A DNA stretch of 31,646 nucleotides, from positions 1-31,646 of IMG/VR virus record IMGVR_UViG_3300017750_000053; one strand, given 5' to 3'. Positions 24,101 to 30,386 of the stretch are shown piece by piece. How positions within the stretch are numbered: the first letter of the stretch is position 1; each line of letters begins with the position of its first letter. A program made the position numbers and the translations under genes. The DNA is from a virus. The notes under the pieces are model-generated. The model did no database searches. It saw only the letters and a program-made list of their open reading frames with translations, and was not told the DNA's origin.

Positions 24101-25748
24101 TGCACTCTTAAGCTGGTATGCTTCCAGCTCTACAGGCGATAATTATTGGCATATAGGTGGTAGAAAACAATCTTCAGAAGAGACAGCGTTATATGGATCA
24201 CAGTACACTGGCTCTATTATGGAATGGAGATACTGGCAAACACCGTTAACAGAATCAGCTTTCTTTAATCATGTATCTGCTCCAAAAGCAGTAAATGGTA
24301 ATCATCCAAGCTCATCATTTTATGATATGAATTTAAGACTTTCTATGGATGATAAAATTAATCTGAACTCTTCGCCAAACGGCATAAAAGATTATTCACT
24401 AACAGGCGGTCAACTTTATGCTACAGGATCAGGATTTGCAGATGAAATAAACTTTGAATCTGTTTCTGATAGACAAAAAGCTTTTACACCTTCAATAGGT
24501 CTTAATAAGACAAGTAATAAAATTAGAATAGAAGATGCAAAATTAAAGTTTCCTGATGGTGCTGATCCAGTATTAAGCACAACTGAAAGAGTAGAATTAA
24601 GCTCATATGATACAGCACCACTTGATAGTAATAAATTAGGAATATTCTTTGCACCATCAGATGTAATAAACGAAGATATAATTTTATCATTAGCAGACTT
24701 AGACTTTGGTTCTTATCTAGGAGATCCAAGAGATATGTATGCTGAACGTTATGATCACGGAAAATTAGATAGGATAGCAGATACATACTGGCAAAAATGG
24801 ACAACAAAATTTAATTTCTGGAATTATTTAAAACTTATAAAATATTATGATTTAAGTTTATTTGATCACTTAAGAAATATGTCACCTGCACGTGCTAAGA
24901 AAAATATAGGTATATTAATTGAACCTACAATCTTAGAGAGACCAAAAGTAATAGTTGGTAATAGACCATTCTTAGAAGATAAAACTTTTGATTCTAAACT
25001 TGACGTTATGGCACATTATTCTCAGAGTGGTGACAATGAATTTAGAAAAGGAAATATAACATATACTATAGCACACGAATTGACATCTTCAAATGATTAT
25101 TTTATAGCAAATCCGATAACGGGAACTTATGCACTTAAGAATGAATTTACTTCTAGCTTTGAAGAAAAAAGAGGAAAAATAGACACAATAGATTTTAGAG
25201 GCTATACAGGGTCTAGAGATGACCAACTAGTTGAACACACTTGGTCATTTTTAAATGAAGTTAGTACTAGTGCTGCAAAAAGTGATTATGGTACAGTTAG
25301 CTCATCACAAAGTCCTTACATATTAGATCAACTTAGATCTTTTGGAAGCAATCCGCTGATAGACCCATTGGAAAGAGACTATGCAAATACAGACAATAAA
25401 GTTCACACCGGTGGTGGATCAGATGTATTTTTTGAAATTTTACAACCAACAGCAACAGGCTCGGTGCTATCACATTTTAATAATGATAAAATATATCACT
25501 ACAGTTCTTCTGTAAGTAAATCGTTAGGTTTATATTATTCACAGTCTTTAGAAGTGAGTGATATTGATTCACTATTTACAACACATACAGGACTATTCAA
25601 TTTAGCTTATGGCGGCTGTCAAGAAGACGGATTAACTGTACCTGAAGGAAATGAGGTTGCGGTTGAAATATTAGAGGTTAATCCTTACGCTGTAACAACA
25701 ACTACATCGGGCGATTCGTTCGTTGATGTACAACTAGACAATGAATAG
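18156..25748 (+). CDS. giant modular baseplate/tail protein, 2530 aa
   Basis: Several modules are visible. Residues about 286-475 fit a carbohydrate-binding beta sandwich (MTFSVYVKADTAAIG, GKWQRITLTFIL, GYLYAGAQLELGS). Two Trp-rich stretches lie at about 588-660 and 1000-1075 (WRIKRDLRINGWEWN, EALGWLWTGVDW). Around 1668-1808 is a conserved tail-protein segment: FVRFMDMMGHHYDVIWTHI, then LLSSMPYLLKTKGTKQGLKG and YGIPTSILRIQEYGG, reminiscent of the 'small helical plus KGT' core of P2 gpI-like tail proteins. A LamG/concanavalin-type domain covers about 1821-2038 (TIEFRFKTG, YWSVMIRRR, YWHIGGRK, GSIMEWRYWQTPL). The position after gp6 is that of T4 gp7, a large peripheral wedge protein, though at 1032 aa T4 gp7 is far shorter. 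It probably connects the wedge with receptor-binding functions. No frameshift is seen over 7.6 kb. Confidence 0.75.
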   Translation: MPIDPKLRRGQLLPKKVADFVTLPEGNDWIPFRDSERYPQFETEGYASVKWPETNFGAGQNDYVRVNVFGEDGSLITTSYLNHNEFDTNQDNDLQYPTVELDTGKLLRDLGFRRGRFRVQFSFYRNMFGSPFPLLVNNDEKIYLGGFEENELGKISALDPHIGSDTNIGDRLYPKEDKATLVKISSDRTEIVLSPPFINDTEYLEKFRIAAYTCLNDFADVGQIAIFSDGEDSNRITLQGYDTVPKSYINGMIRINNAYFLGNRVTPAIAAEYVVEPSLTTVDKTQNLLQGRFLDSDYQWRPHSVYKGGVNSISIENPKLMKVDTVIEQSPVGNQCVRLEYQTTESENPNSANRSFGLSPLLKIYRPIDGEEMTFSVYVKADTAAIGSKVSLLAHAGPWSQEGTTKHSQKVEMTGKWQRITLTFILRNVGEENDLIHLRATHFPDGAYDTQNETTIVGLGYLYAGAQLELGSSVSDFTRNEDESSETIEIAEAGTITFSDPDDSDSTKRRILTAVLNNTDDPFERKMIGSKIIINDGIAVDDFSSQLTVVDTDHREVRKLFVVPDEERSIPGSYIGSTEYKGITIEWDKSLNEAIWILGERYGDRIWSSGWSAAPYDQKWSEVGTAHIGYHAQWRYGGVEGENAPCMYFPDLNYQEEILEARKQAFIAAANAETGYYVSRDEDDPRISGQYYDKEWWKHRYQAIATNRGGVSGSSSTIGPLARYGAKPGDTVRISWQQKSRPAAPNFDEGGRKGAMVRLYHWYKNVYEAPPAPVVSAFEVRQEQIQMMKPIPSFRQTDQDGTQLLVKVDGTNAPDTKFNNKTISEEVFYLRKIELNGFESRDAIGVFTPGAGFKTYRLNGGSSEEVTSDGINTLTNNTNTVWFGKNDELAAKLSVSNGLLFSKQVEDVSGILDAADVVPTNELETPANAAVLPPDIAQGLTRGKAIGAMYKPTQNLFELGYRQYPELDLGRIPTEPKPTSPPAGDWQDNYDISIKQFNIFVSSTDWEFNVNAGRWRIKRDLRINGWEWNNETGEWYNTTSSPGRGFILPAIQTLDGDLYFSEALGWLWTGVDWISCLDLCRETPFLALTTNDSLETYNKRATTYIDTVNDYEVISFYNTGEQYYPSYDLIKNSKTLSSNGKFQWKGILGWQFQGDGDVSSDGNSATTLQWTDVASRNIDGSTSERFNKYVECFELDEWEEAHADFVIPTDNSFGLYTNSSIYVVGNRGGFGELWVDKVRIDILLTSNERVKVDQTAKFAPLSLTIQDVLGNNQLLVEEEYDEAANVQGGIQSNLAVNKYSVFGSGFQIGFLEAPEDISQVMGRYEGKILDVDGNTLIVNTSYREYGGTIGAVSGSEDSPDLSLPFEQYFIRYRIKDADNLYTRVVFGPERESLVINFKPLNVTNYPGSIAYKLLDPLPDSVQQFDTAYIVNEVTPDLFEGVDLIPFIDEVLPETVLKAPKLDEAEPLIRRRETEYRSHTDLVGVELDTRKQLEDKIFSGSLLDVSVNVDYNHFQNFSHFGSVEKRIRNFKDKLTSIELNTQKSQSLGGTGEPYITGQVSGEYVSGSADQQEHWDLEKRKIINGFDDFENFMYFKSSSYISSSNGIDYDNAAPKSSGDGTLTSPYQLYSVSSSNFTSWFDNQIVSSSTYDNTNMNRLVNLTPAHISYDADNESFVRFMDMMGHHYDVIWTHIKAMTDSHDRSEDITKGISAELVKPIAESLGFKMQEGKDLVRLPEYQLGLQESGSNTGVFNIRFSKKSQQDISREIWNRLLSSMPYLLKTKGTKQGLKGLIAAYGIPTSILRIQEYGGPKIEGGTPEFEIKQKYTYALHLKGAQQLAAPWYRSPETQRVNDTIEFRFKTGVEQDTLIASKNNTTNHIESAIYIKNIDGQDTKGKLSFALSGSEGFFSASLDSLPMYNDEYWSVMIRRRAGESGFTSSYDGMQMTSETSSLTQSFDIFAGYYDSGVDEIITKASASIDVSGSSALLSWYASSSTGDNYWHIGGRKQSSEETALYGSQYTGSIMEWRYWQTPLTESAFFNHVSAPKAVNGNHPSSSFYDMNLRLSMDDKINLNSSPNGIKDYSLTGGQLYATGSGFADEINFESVSDRQKAFTPSIGLNKTSNKIRIEDAKLKFPDGADPVLSTTERVELSSYDTAPLDSNKLGIFFAPSDVINEDIILSLADLDFGSYLGDPRDMYAERYDHGKLDRIADTYWQKWTTKFNFWNYLKLIKYYDLSLFDHLRNMSPARAKKNIGILIEPTILERPKVIVGNRPFLEDKTFDSKLDVMAHYSQSGDNEFRKGNITYTIAHELTSSNDYFIANPITGTYALKNEFTSSFEEKRGKIDTIDFRGYTGSRDDQLVEHTWSFLNEVSTSAAKSDYGTVSSSQSPYILDQLRSFGSNPLIDPLERDYANTDNKVHTGGGSDVFFEILQPTATGSVLSHFNNDKIYHYSSSVSKSLGLYYSQSLEVSDIDSLFTTHTGLFNLAYGGCQEDGLTVPEGNEVAVEILEVNPYAVTTTTSGDSFVDVQLDNE

Positions 25749-25770
25749 TACACTTTTTTGAAAGAAAACA

Positions 25771-25779
25771 ATATTTATT
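25771..25779 (+). promoter_or_regulatory. putative late promoter box ATATTTATT (copy 2)
   Basis: The 66-nt gap after the giant gene holds this 9-mer 35 nt before the next ATG. It differs in the last base from the other three copies. Confidence 0.4.
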
Positions 25780-25814
25780 AAAAAAGTTCTACACATCTTT
25801 ATGGAGAAAAAATA

Positions 25815-26486
25815 ATGGGATACTTGAATAATGCGTCAACAGTTTTAGACGCAGTCTTAACAAAAAAAGGTAGAGAACTTCTCTCAAGAGGTGAGCAAGC
25901 TTTTAATGTAACAAAGTTTGCACTTTCTGATGATGAAGTCGATTACAGCTTATGGAATGTAGCACATCCTCTAGGCACTGACTACTATGGTACAGTAATA
26001 GAAAATTTACCTCTATTAGAGCCAACAGTAGATCCAGACACGACTATGAGATATAAGCTAATAACAAGAGCTGACAATCCGAACAAACTACCGTCAATTG
26101 CTAGCTTGTCAAATACGACTGTTAACTGGCAGGAAACACAATCAGGAACTGCACAAACTATAATACCAGATTTAACAAATTTAGGTGGCATGGAACAAGG
26201 TCAGTACATGTTTACAATACTAAACTCATCAATCGCTTATCTTTCAACAGCAGGAACAGAAGCTGTCGGGACAGGTGGTATTGATTATGTTTCTAGTGTT
26301 GATTCTATAAGTCAGACAGTAACAGGAACTCAAGTTGATATAAGAGCTAAATCAGTTCCTAACAACACTCTTTCAGGAGCATCTGCAGGACAACCTGATC
26401 CTACTACTACAGTTGTTGTTACAAGCCTTATGCATGGTGCATCTGCTGCTTTTACATTGACTGTTAAGTACTTACAACAAACTTAA
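25815..26486 (+). CDS. virion-type protein, paralogue of the next gene, 223 aa
   Basis: The first 85 residues share a clear pattern with the next gene: NNASTVLDAVLTKKGRELLS, FNVTKFALSDDEVDYSLWN, YYGTVIENLPLLEP and YKLITR. The rest is beta-rich and Ser/Thr/Gly-rich with many small residues (about 90-223), like fibre or decoration proteins. A GGAG site precedes the ATG. No enzyme motif is seen. Its place in the structural region suggests a virion protein. Confidence 0.65.
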   Translation: MGYLNNASTVLDAVLTKKGRELLSRGEQAFNVTKFALSDDEVDYSLWNVAHPLGTDYYGTVIENLPLLEPTVDPDTTMRYKLITRADNPNKLPSIASLSNTTVNWQETQSGTAQTIIPDLTNLGGMEQGQYMFTILNSSIAYLSTAGTEAVGTGGIDYVSSVDSISQTVTGTQVDIRAKSVPNNTLSGASAGQPDPTTTVVVTSLMHGASAAFTLTVKYLQQT

Positions 26487-26503
26487 TAAGTCGGGAGTAA
26501 CAT

Positions 26504-26953
26504 ATGTCTTTTTTAGACAAATCATCGTTAATAGTTGATGCTGTAATAACAAAATTAGGTAGAGAAAAACTATCACAAAATGATTTTGTAATTGCTAAGT
26601 TTGCTTTAGGTGACGATGAAGTTGATTATAGGCTTTATAATGAATCGAACACTCAAGGTCCCAATAATTATGGAATCATTATAGAAAATATGCCTGTACA
26701 TCAGGCGTTCTTAACAACTGACTTGGCTTTAAAATACAAGCTAGTTACTCAAGATGTTGGATCACTTATCACACCAGAAATTGATGATTCACTTCCAGCA
26801 GAAATAGAGTTGTCAGGTGAGGGAAATATGGCAGTATTGAACCCTTCAGTAGTTGGTGGATTAGGTGATGAGGAATTTATATATGAATTACAAGATAACC
26901 AAGACGTAGTATTAGTTGAAGGTGATCTTAATGCAGAATTAGGAGGAGGTTAA
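26504..26953 (+). CDS. virion-type protein, paralogue of the preceding gene, 149 aa
   Basis: The N-terminal 85 residues match the preceding protein: DKSSLIVDAVITKLGREKLS, VIAKFALGDDEVDYRLYN, NYGIIIENMPVHQA and YKLVTQ. The two proteins then diverge, this one ending in an acidic, short beta part. The pair most likely came from a tandem duplication followed by different C-terminal growth. A GGGAG site precedes the start. Confidence 0.65.
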   Translation: MSFLDKSSLIVDAVITKLGREKLSQNDFVIAKFALGDDEVDYRLYNESNTQGPNNYGIIIENMPVHQAFLTTDLALKYKLVTQDVGSLITPEIDDSLPAEIELSGEGNMAVLNPSVVGGLGDEEFIYELQDNQDVVLVEGDLNAELGGG

Positions 26954-26954
26954 A

Positions 26955-27833
26955 ATGGCAGATAGAACAATGTCAGCTGAAGACTTATTGGCAATGGGCT
27001 ACACACGTGAAAACGTGGAAATGATGATGGAGAGAGAAGCTGAAAGAGCGCAAGAAGTAAGAAATGTTGTCGCTCCTGCTCCAGCACCTGCCCCGGCACC
27101 TTCTACACAAGCTACAGGATATGGCGCACTAAATGGACCGCCACCAGGCTTTTCAGCATATGATGTGCCAACAACAGCACCAGCTCCGGCTGTGCCAAGG
27201 CAGCAAAGAGTATCTGAAGTAGATATAGAAAGAAGTAGAATACAAGCTGAAGAAGAAGCACTAGTTCTAGGATTTAGACAAGATGAAATACATCAAATGC
27301 CAGATGGTTTATACATGGCAGGTCCTAATCATCAAGCATATCAAGCAGCATTAAGGTCTAATCAAATAAGACAAGAACAGAGAAATGTAGTAGATGCTAG
27401 AGATGCTAGATCAACAAGAGACATAGCAATAGAAACACTTGCAAGAGACGGTTCAACCAGAGGTAGAGCTGTTGTTGTAACAGGTAGAAGTGCAACATTA
27501 TTAGCGAGGGAAGTTTCATCTGCGACATCCGTAGAAATTTTAGTTACTGGAGTTGAGTCTGGTGCACAAAAAAGAATTACCGTTAATATTACACCTGGTG
27601 AAAGTGTTATAAACACACCAGTTAATGGAAATAGAAGTCCTATTTCAAGTAGAGCAAGAACAAGGGTTAGTTCAGAAGATAGAGCAAATGTGAGACCTGG
27701 TGTTCGTGAAAGAACACAAAGGGCAGTTGCAAATGTTAGAACACAAGAGACAGCTAGAAGTGTAGTACAAAGAGCTGTTCGTGACGGCAGAGCTATATCA
27801 GCAGAATCACTTGCAAGAGAACTTAGTAGATAA
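26955..27833 (+). CDS. hypothetical protein with Pro-Ala linker and Arg-rich tail, 292 aa
   Basis: Three parts are visible. Residues 1-32 form a helical unit (SAEDLLAMGYTRENVEMMM) that resembles a UBA-like three-helix start. Residues 38-90 are Pro/Ala/Gly-rich and look like a flexible linker (APAPAPAPAP). Residues 90-292 are strongly charged with many Arg, Ala, Val, Ser and a short beta part at about 170-215. The C-terminal Arg-rich helices (RAVANVRTQETARSVVQRAVRDGR) suggest binding to nucleic acid or to an acidic surface. A ribosome binding site AGGAGG precedes it. I do not recognise a family. Confidence 0.55.
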   Translation: MADRTMSAEDLLAMGYTRENVEMMMEREAERAQEVRNVVAPAPAPAPAPSTQATGYGALNGPPPGFSAYDVPTTAPAPAVPRQQRVSEVDIERSRIQAEEEALVLGFRQDEIHQMPDGLYMAGPNHQAYQAALRSNQIRQEQRNVVDARDARSTRDIAIETLARDGSTRGRAVVVTGRSATLLAREVSSATSVEILVTGVESGAQKRITVNITPGESVINTPVNGNRSPISSRARTRVSSEDRANVRPGVRERTQRAVANVRTQETARSVVQRAVRDGRAISAESLARELSR

Positions 27834-27863
27834 AATAAAATTTTATGAAAAACAAAAAGGTTG

Positions 27864-27872
27864 ATATTTATA
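27864..27872 (+). promoter_or_regulatory. putative late promoter box ATATTTATA (copy 3)
   Basis: In the 56-nt gap before the gene at 27890, 17 nt before its ATG, the same spacing as copy 1. Confidence 0.5.
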
Positions 27873-27889
27873 AACACAGGAGTTAAATA

Positions 27890-28936
27890 ATGTCAGTATT
27901 TCAAAACTTTGATACAGAAAACGATATAAAAACAGGACAGATAAGCGTAGTCTCATCTGGGATGTGGTCTGGTGGTGTTGGAACACTAACAAACTTTTAC
28001 ACATCTTCAACACAAACAGGAAGTACTGGTGAACATTACTTTGACATTTACAACGGTGTCGTAGGAACAAATGCCACTGCTTCAGTACAATTCTCACTTG
28101 CTTTTGGAAGTTATGGTGGAAGTGGTTCACTATCAGGTGATAATGATAATGCAGCTTCAAAAGCAATCTATAGACAATTAAGAAATTTATTATTACCACA
28201 AGGCACTGAAAAATTCCAAGCAGGTGCTTATCAAGGTGGTGGAACAGATGCAGATACTGATACAATATTCGCAGTCAGTTTAAACAGAGGAAGACTAAAA
28301 GAAAAGATGGATCCAGGTAACTGGGAACTTAGGCTTTCAGGATCTACAGGTAAGGTATTACATCTTATAGATGACAGTGGTGCTACTAACGATCCTAATG
28401 TAAGAAACACTGCTAGAGAATTTAATATTGTATCTGGTTCTATTTCTTCTGGTAATGCAGTTATTGGTGGTGCATCAACAGCATCATTTGGAAAATTCTA
28501 TCCTGAATCAGGATTATTAATTTTAGATGCTACACTATTATTAGATGATGCTAACGGTATCCCAATGACTGGTTATAATACCGCATCAAATGTTAACGGT
28601 AATAATAACCAAGCATTTTATAATGCAATCGCAGGTAACAGTGAAAACACAGCTACTGGCTACTTTGCAGCAAGGCGTGAAGAACAAATTAAGTCTACAC
28701 ACTATTTCTGTAGAGTAAGACATAATCAATATAACCACAGTCAAAATCCTACATATACGACAGGAGATGCTGGCGACTTAACGATACCTTCGTTTAGAAA
28801 TGATCCTAAGTCTTACATAACTACAGTAGGTTTGTATAACAGCGCAAATGAATTATTAGCAGTTGCAAAACTATCAAAACCTGTATTAAAGTCGACTAGT
28901 AGAGAGGCATTAATTAAAGTAAGATTAGACTTCTAA
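27890..28936 (+). CDS. virion-type protein with shared C-terminal module, 348 aa
   Basis: A beta-rich, Ser/Gly/Thr/Asn-rich protein, as in phage fibres or decoration proteins, with no transmembrane segment. The end (about 300-348) reads SYITTVGLYNSANELLAVAKLSKPV then ALIKVRLDF, and this module recurs at the end of the next gene product. A middle part has aromatic-rich strands (THYFCRVRHNQYNHSQNP). A strong intrinsic terminator follows. Function unknown; most likely a tail or capsid accessory protein. Confidence 0.65.
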   Translation: MSVFQNFDTENDIKTGQISVVSSGMWSGGVGTLTNFYTSSTQTGSTGEHYFDIYNGVVGTNATASVQFSLAFGSYGGSGSLSGDNDNAASKAIYRQLRNLLLPQGTEKFQAGAYQGGGTDADTDTIFAVSLNRGRLKEKMDPGNWELRLSGSTGKVLHLIDDSGATNDPNVRNTAREFNIVSGSISSGNAVIGGASTASFGKFYPESGLLILDATLLLDDANGIPMTGYNTASNVNGNNNQAFYNAIAGNSENTATGYFAARREEQIKSTHYFCRVRHNQYNHSQNPTYTTGDAGDLTIPSFRNDPKSYITTVGLYNSANELLAVAKLSKPVLKSTSREALIKVRLDF

Positions 28937-28958
28937 AGAAGTATTTTAACATATAACT

Positions 28959-28985
28959 AAGCCCTGCAAGTCCAGGGCTTTTTTA
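28959..28985 (+). terminator. intrinsic (Rho-independent) terminator
   Basis: AAGCCCTG (28959-28966) pairs with CAGGGCTT (28973-28980) around a 6-nt loop, and T-run TTTTTT with more T and A follows at once. It is the best terminator in the window and lies 22 nt after the stop codon. A new late-type box follows, at 29010. Confidence 0.92.
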
Positions 28986-29009
28986 TTTGAAAACTAAAGA
29001 TGTTATTGT

Positions 29010-29018
29010 ATATTTATA
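29010..29018 (+). promoter_or_regulatory. putative late promoter box ATATTTATA (copy 4)
   Basis: Lies between the terminator and the ATG at 29038 (19 nt before it), so it sits where a new transcript must begin. Confidence 0.55.
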
Positions 29019-29037
29019 GAAAACATAGGTGCACTAA

Positions 29038-30183
29038 ATGTTTAGAGATATAGATCCAGATGACAAGAGAGTGACTCCGATAAAAGTACATAAGAGATTT
29101 ATGGCACAAAAATTCGGAGCAACAGATAACACACAGTATTTAGGTGTTATGTCAACTCAAGGCACTAGGGCAACAAGAGCTCAATTACACCAATTTTCTA
29201 CAGGTTCTCTATCAGAGTCCGGGCCACAATTTTCTTTAGTTTCTGGTGGTGTTACGTATACAAAATATGGTTATCTTATCTGGCATGAAGTATACAATAT
29301 GTTTTTTAGATATGCAATCACTGGAAGTGATAAAAGTACTACATCTCCTCAACCTCAATTTGTATTTGATAAATATCATAGGCCGTGGGGAAGAGGAAGA
29401 ATACAGTCATCAAGCAATACAGTGCCAGACTATCAAACACTAAAAATTAGAACATACCACGATCAGTTTAATGTTTTTAGCATACCACAAAGATTATATG
29501 GTGAAGGTATAAAGACAGGTTCTATAGAAATAACAGACTACTCTACAAATGGTGTAATATCAATTAAAGATGATGGCTACGGTAATTTATATGATACAGA
29601 CTTTGAAACAAATTATTTAAGCGGTAGTCCTGAGGCTGTTAACGGATCTGGCTCTGCAATAGGTGTTGTAAATTACGATTTAGGTTTAGTAATAGTAACT
29701 GATACAGGAAGTTATGGAACTGTAGGGCAGGGATCTGGTGCCAACGGTTGGAAGCTTGAATGGGATTCAACAAAGACAATACAAGAATATGAATTTGGAT
29801 GTATTATACCACCAAACACATTTAATAGAACTAGAAACATAAGTATAACACCTGGTAGAAGTGGTAGCATGAATATTAATTCAACCGTTGTTACACAAGA
29901 CGATTATTATTGGAAAGGTAATAGCTATGTAACGCAATCTGCAATACAAAAACTTAGAGCAATATTGCCAAGTCCTGCAGAAAGTGCGTACAATACAACA
30001 AGCGCTTACGAGGCAGCAACAGATGTAGAATCTTTTGCAACTCATTCATTTTTTGCTCCTTATATCACATCAATTGGCTTGTATAACGATTTAAATGAAT
30101 TATTGGCAGTTGCTAAAGTTTCCCGGCCAATTAGAAATGACCCGGAATTAGCTTTATCATTTGTTGTAAGATTTGATATTTAA
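29038..30183 (+). CDS. virion-type protein with shared C-terminal module, 381 aa
   Basis: A beta-rich protein with many Thr, Ser, Gly and Tyr residues. The last 40 residues (YITSIGLYNDLNELLAVAKVSRPI ... SFVVRFDI) match the end of the preceding gene product. The N-terminal half is different (KRFMAQKFGATDNTQYLG...). A structural role is inferred from context. It is the first gene after the strong terminator and the late-type box. Confidence 0.65.
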   Translation: MFRDIDPDDKRVTPIKVHKRFMAQKFGATDNTQYLGVMSTQGTRATRAQLHQFSTGSLSESGPQFSLVSGGVTYTKYGYLIWHEVYNMFFRYAITGSDKSTTSPQPQFVFDKYHRPWGRGRIQSSSNTVPDYQTLKIRTYHDQFNVFSIPQRLYGEGIKTGSIEITDYSTNGVISIKDDGYGNLYDTDFETNYLSGSPEAVNGSGSAIGVVNYDLGLVIVTDTGSYGTVGQGSGANGWKLEWDSTKTIQEYEFGCIIPPNTFNRTRNISITPGRSGSMNINSTVVTQDDYYWKGNSYVTQSAIQKLRAILPSPAESAYNTTSAYEAATDVESFATHSFFAPYITSIGLYNDLNELLAVAKVSRPIRNDPELALSFVVRFDI

Positions 30184-30198
30184 TAATAGGAGAATGTA

Positions 30199-30372
30199 AT
30201 GGAAAGTATTTATAACGAAATTAAAGATTTGTGGGATGTGTTTGAAGAGAACCATGCAACACATTCAGAAAAAGGTAATAAAGCTGCAGGAGGAAGAGCA
30301 AGAAAAGCTATCGGTGAAATTAAAAAGCTGGTAACTGAGTATAGAAGAGCTTCAGTAGCTAAGGGTAAGTAA
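30199..30372 (+). CDS. histone H1-like (Hc1-type) mini-protein, 57 aa
   Basis: Sequence features: MESIYNEIKDLWDVFEENHA at the start, then KGNKAAGGRARKAIGEIKKL (about 25-44) and VTEYRRASVAKGK. The segment K-G-N-K-A-A-G-x-R-x-R-K followed by a Lys-rich helix is the signature of bacterial histone H1-like proteins (Hc1-type), known from Bacteroidota, Chlamydiae and some others. Members bind and compact DNA. The host-range hint is weak. AGGAG stands upstream. In a late region such a protein might help pack or organise DNA, which is inference. The gene was found by direct reading as it is short. Confidence 0.6.
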   Translation: MESIYNEIKDLWDVFEENHATHSEKGNKAAGGRARKAIGEIKKLVTEYRRASVAKGK

Positions 30373-30386
30373 TTAGGAGAAAAAAG

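Noticed and set aside
27835-27846. Perfect palindrome ATAAAATTTTAT
   Set aside because: Only A and T, no loop or T-run function, likely chance in an AT-rich gap.
27362-27877. 171-codon minus-strand open frame
   Set aside because: It is the mirror of the Arg-rich protein's codons (many Ser, Leu, Thr), and no other minus-strand gene is present in the window.
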